Of a stretch of 64,000 nt of DNA, positions 61,906 through 64,000 are shown one piece after another. Numbering within the stretch: position 1 is the first letter of the stretch; each line of letters opens with the position of its first letter. The notes under the pieces are model-generated. The model was not told where the DNA came from and ran no database searches. It saw only the letters and a program-made list of their open reading frames with translations. Location: positions 1 to 64,000 of the forward strand of contig JAIQFS010000008.1 of assembly GCA_020073145.1 (NCBI GenBank). The letters run 5' to 3'. Origin of the DNA: Terriglobia bacterium (GTDB lineage Bacteria; Acidobacteriota; Terriglobia; Bryobacterales; Bryobacteraceae). Both the position numbers and the translations under genes were made by a program.

Positions 61906-61961
61906 ACTACCTCCTAGAGAAGACCGGGGCGCGCCCAAAGCGAAATTTGCGCCCGCGGGCC

Positions 61962-61990
61962 TAAATACACAAAAATTCGCCTGAAAGCAA
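61962..61990 (-). promoter_or_regulatory. rpsB promoter
   Basis: Minus strand: -35 TTGCTT (61985-61990), 17-bp spacer, -10 TATTTA (61962-61967). The leader to the TTG start is about 57 nt. A TTGACG lies just upstream as an alternative -35. Confidence 0.5.
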
Positions 61991-62024
61991 CCACGTCAAG
62001 ACAACCTTCCAGGCTTCATCAACG

Positions 62025-62423
62025 TTAGCGTTTGGAGAATTGGAACCGCTTGCGCGCGCCCTTTTGCCCGTACTTCTTTCTTTCATGCTGGCGAGGATCC
62101 CGGGTCAACAACCCGAGTTTCTTGAGCCGGGGCCGCAGTTCCGCGTTGAACTCCACTAAAGCCCGCGCAATCCCGAGGCGGGCGGCACCGGCCTGGCCCG
62201 CGACACCGCCGCCATCGGCGAGAATCAGGATATCGAACTTGTCCATGGTTTCGGTCGCCAGCAGGGGCTGACGCACCACGGCGCGCGTGCTCTCGGTTGG
62301 AAAGTAATTCTCGAACGCGCGGTCATTGACCTTGATCTCGCCCTTGCCGGGCCGTAAAAATATGCGAGCCACCGACCTTTTGCGGCGGCCTGTGCCCAAA
62401 TGCTGAACCATCGTCGCTGCCAC
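62025..62423 (-). CDS. rpsI: 30S ribosomal protein S9
   Basis: 132 aa. [17 protein letters not shown] near the start, the [19 protein letters not shown] core, and the basic C-terminal tail [18 protein letters not shown] that reaches the P site. The GTG at 62423 has AGGAAGG 8 nt upstream; ATG 62411 is the alternative. It follows rplM, as in most bacteria. Confidence 0.96.
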   Translation of the reverse strand: MAATMVQHLGTGRRKRSVARIFLRPGKGEIKVNDRAFENYFPTESTRAVVRQPLLATETMDKFDILILADGGGVAGQAGAARLGIARALVEFNAELRPRLKKLGLLTRDPRQHERKKYGQKGARKRFQFSKR

Positions 62424-62468
62424 GAACCGTACCTTCCTGCTCTCTTAGCCTGCTCTATCCGCGGCGGG

Positions 62469-62900
62469 CTATTTCAGCGCCAGCGCAGAGGGTTTCTGCG
62501 CCGCGTGCGGATGACGATCACCCGCATACACATTTAATTTTCGGAACATCTGTTTACCGAGCTTGGTTTTGGGAAGCATGCCCTGGATGGCCTCTTCCAC
62601 GATCCGGGTGGGCCTTTCGGCCCGGACGCGCCGGATGTTTTTCTCCACCAAGCCGCCGGGATACCCGGTGAAGTGGCGGTACACCTTGTCCTGTTCCTTG
62701 CGGCCGGTCAGCCGAACCTTTTCCGCGTTAATGACGATCACGTGATCGCCGGTGTCCAAGAACGGGGTGTAGGAGGGCTTGGTTTTGCCCATCAGCAGCA
62801 TGGCGGCCTTGGTGGCGAGCTTGCCCAAAATCACGTTCTGGGCGTCAATCACATGCCAGCGCCGGCTGATCGCGTTCTTGGAAGGGAATTCCGTACTCAT
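62469..62900 (-). CDS. rplM: 50S ribosomal protein L13
   Basis: 143 aa from the ATG at 62900 (MSTEFPSKN); a GTG two codons earlier (62906) is equally near the GGAG site. Family motifs: [51 protein letters not shown]. It heads the rplM-rpsI pair with its own promoter. Confidence 0.96.
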   Translation of the reverse strand: MSTEFPSKNAISRRWHVIDAQNVILGKLATKAAMLLMGKTKPSYTPFLDTGDHVIVINAEKVRLTGRKEQDKVYRHFTGYPGGLVEKNIRRVRAERPTRIVEEAIQGMLPKTKLGKQMFRKLNVYAGDRHPHAAQKPSALALK

Positions 62901-62937
62901 TGACACACGTCTCCAACTGTTCCTTTACAATCTATTT

Positions 62938-62966
62938 AGCCTAGCCGGAGACGCGGCGAAAGTCAA
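62938..62966 (-). promoter_or_regulatory. rplM-rpsI promoter
   Basis: Minus strand: -35 TTGACT (62961-62966), exactly 17 bp, -10 TAGGCT (62938-62943), then about 37 nt to the start. Confidence 0.6.
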
Positions 62967-63047
62967 ATGGCCTCGGGCACCGGGCATTTTCGGATTGTGC
63001 AGGTTGACACGGAATCGCGCCAGCCCCGTGAGCCTTCCTCGCCTGCA

Positions 63048-63857
63048 TCACTCAAAAGCCAGCTCGGCTGTTCCAACCGGACCAAAATCGGCCGTAATGC
63101 GGTCGCCGCGCTCGGCCCCATACACCTCGGTGGTGACTCCAGTGGTGACGTACTGGCCCGCCTGCAAGCCCAGACCGCGCGACGAGAGGGTATTGACGAG
63201 CCACTGCAAGGCATTGAGCGGATGACCCAGCACGGCGCTTCCGGTGCCTTCGCGAACCACGCGTCCATTGACGGTCAGGCGGACGGGTTGGGCCGCCAAG
63301 TCGAGGTGGCGCCAATTTTCCAGCAGAGGCCCTTTGACCCAGGCGGCGTTACAGGCGTTGTCGGCGATGAGGGAGGGAGCGCCCCGGGTGGTCCAACTCT
63401 CAAAGCGGCTATCCACGATCTCGATGCCGGGCAGAACACCGGCGACGGCAGCGGCGACCTCGTCGACCGGCCGCGGCGCCGCGGAGGCCGGCAAATCGCG
63501 GGCCATGCGGAATGCGAATTCGGCTTCGATGACGCGCTCGACGAACTGGCTGGCGGGCACATGGGCCGGGCTGTCGAAACAGAAGGGCGCGAGGAGATGG
63601 CCGTAGAACGGGCGGTCCACGTTCAGTTGCTTTTGGGCGATGGGGTTCGTGCAGGCGACCTTGTATCCAATGACGGCGCCGCCATAGTGCTCGAGGAGCT
63701 GGCGGACGAGGATTTCCTGGCAGCGATACGCCTCCTCGGCGTTGCGAGGCCGCGCGGATTCAGGGAGTTCGGTCAGCCGGCTGAGGCTGATGCGGGCTTG
63801 GGACAAGAGTTGGGCGCCGGTGAGGATCACCTGATTATGGTATCCCGAGGGCACCAC
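63048..63857 (-). CDS. 2-keto-4-pentenoate hydratase family protein
   Basis: 269 aa from a GTG at 63857; a start near 63830 (VILTGAQLLS) is also possible. The fold is that of fumarylacetoacetase C-terminal proteins: AEEAYRCQEILV, VIGYKVACTNP, the metal-binding VEAEFAF-type motif (VIEAEFAFRMARDLP) and GIEIVDSRF. MhpD/XylJ-like hydratases add water to 2-hydroxypenta-2,4-dienoate in aromatic ring-cleavage pathways. No other catabolic gene is nearby, so the role is uncertain. Confidence 0.82.
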   Translation of the reverse strand: MVPSGYHNQVILTGAQLLSQARISLSRLTELPESARPRNAEEAYRCQEILVRQLLEHYGGAVIGYKVACTNPIAQKQLNVDRPFYGHLLAPFCFDSPAHVPASQFVERVIEAEFAFRMARDLPASAAPRPVDEVAAAVAGVLPGIEIVDSRFESWTTRGAPSLIADNACNAAWVKGPLLENWRHLDLAAQPVRLTVNGRVVREGTGSAVLGHPLNALQWLVNTLSSRGLGLQAGQYVTTGVTTEVYGAERGDRITADFGPVGTAELAFE

Positions 63858-63867
63858 CCCATCGGGT

Positions 63868-64000
63868 CTAGTTCACGCTGACTTCGGGGGCGGGGGGGCG
63901 GTTGGGAGGAATGCCGCACCAGGCCAGCACCTTCGCCAGCGGGCGGAACCAGTTGGCGATGGTCTCGTATTGCGCGGGCGCGTCGGCGCGGAAGTTATCG
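63868..64000 (-). CDS. C-terminal end of an unidentified protein (partial)
   Basis: 44 codons enter from the right edge and end at TAG (63868-63870). They read NFRADAPAQYETIANWFRPL then KVLAWCGIPPNRPPAPEVSV. The Pro-rich tail is typical of a C-terminus. No family can be assigned from this fragment. It is co-directional with the hydratase gene, with a 10-nt gap. Confidence 0.5.
   Translation of the reverse strand, partial: DNFRADAPAQYETIANWFRPLAKVLAWCGIPPNRPPAPEVSVN

Noticed and set aside
61922-61964. Possible hairpin terminator in the rpsI-rpsB gap
   Set aside because: The GC-rich segments there are mainly direct (GGGCGC repeated) rather than inverted, and no T-run follows.

Overview
The window is GC-rich chromosomal DNA from a Gram-negative bacterium. 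It is probably an acidobacterium of the Solibacter/Bryobacter type. This is inferred from an Oar-type carboxypeptidase-regulatory/TonB receptor, YVTN beta-propeller proteins, a reaction-centre-cytochrome-like dihaem protein, a TGPRTAEG-type accessory protein and very compact overlapping operons. No rRNA, CRISPR array or complete insertion sequence is visible. One tRNA (Arg-TCT) is present.

Layout. 0-2.6 kb: edge of a possible mobile element, then PIN/TRAM protein, ispD and ispF. 2.6-6.5 kb: a minus-strand hybrid histidine kinase and response regulator lying between two 204-bp copies of the ispF 3' end. 6.5-16.6 kb: zinc-ribbon protein, purA, addB-addA, aldo/keto reductase and tRNA-Arg. 16.7-24 kb: dihaem cytochrome-TPR protein, E1-beta/E1-alpha of a 2-oxoacid dehydrogenase, MoxR ATPase and a YchF-like GTPase. 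23.3-32.4 kb: a minus-strand run of six genes (outer-membrane factor, adaptor, RND pump, two YVTN propellers, MBL hydrolase). 32.5-35.8 kb: a lower-GC island with a Ser/Thr kinase, a membrane coiled-coil protein and a broken accessory gene. 35.8-37.9 kb: an OmpR-type two-component system. 38-53.3 kb: a surface-polysaccharide locus (sugar transferase, two O-antigen-ligase-like proteins, Wzz, two glycosyltransferases) that also holds a nucleotidyltransferase-MFS fusion, an Oar receptor and an HPr-kinase-like protein. 53.4-64 kb: carD, orphan cox3, then a minus-strand housekeeping block (rplM, rpsI, rpsB, tsf, pyrH, P460 cytochrome, RsbU phosphatase, nnrE/D, tsaE) and a 2-keto-4-pentenoate hydratase.

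Four observations stand out. (1) The ispF 3' duplication suggests that the first two-component module was inserted at ispF. (2) A 15-nt motif lies over the -35 element of both the efflux operon and the OmpR-type two-component operon, linking the two although an island now separates them. (3) The nucleotidyltransferase-MFS fusion lies near an HprK-like kinase and an Oar receptor inside the polysaccharide locus. (4) Several genes have a -10 hexamer only 5-8 nt before the start codon, which suggests leaderless mRNAs. One small gene appears to have lost such a start by a single base change.

All calls were made by reading the sequence. No database search was run, and family names rest on motif recognition.
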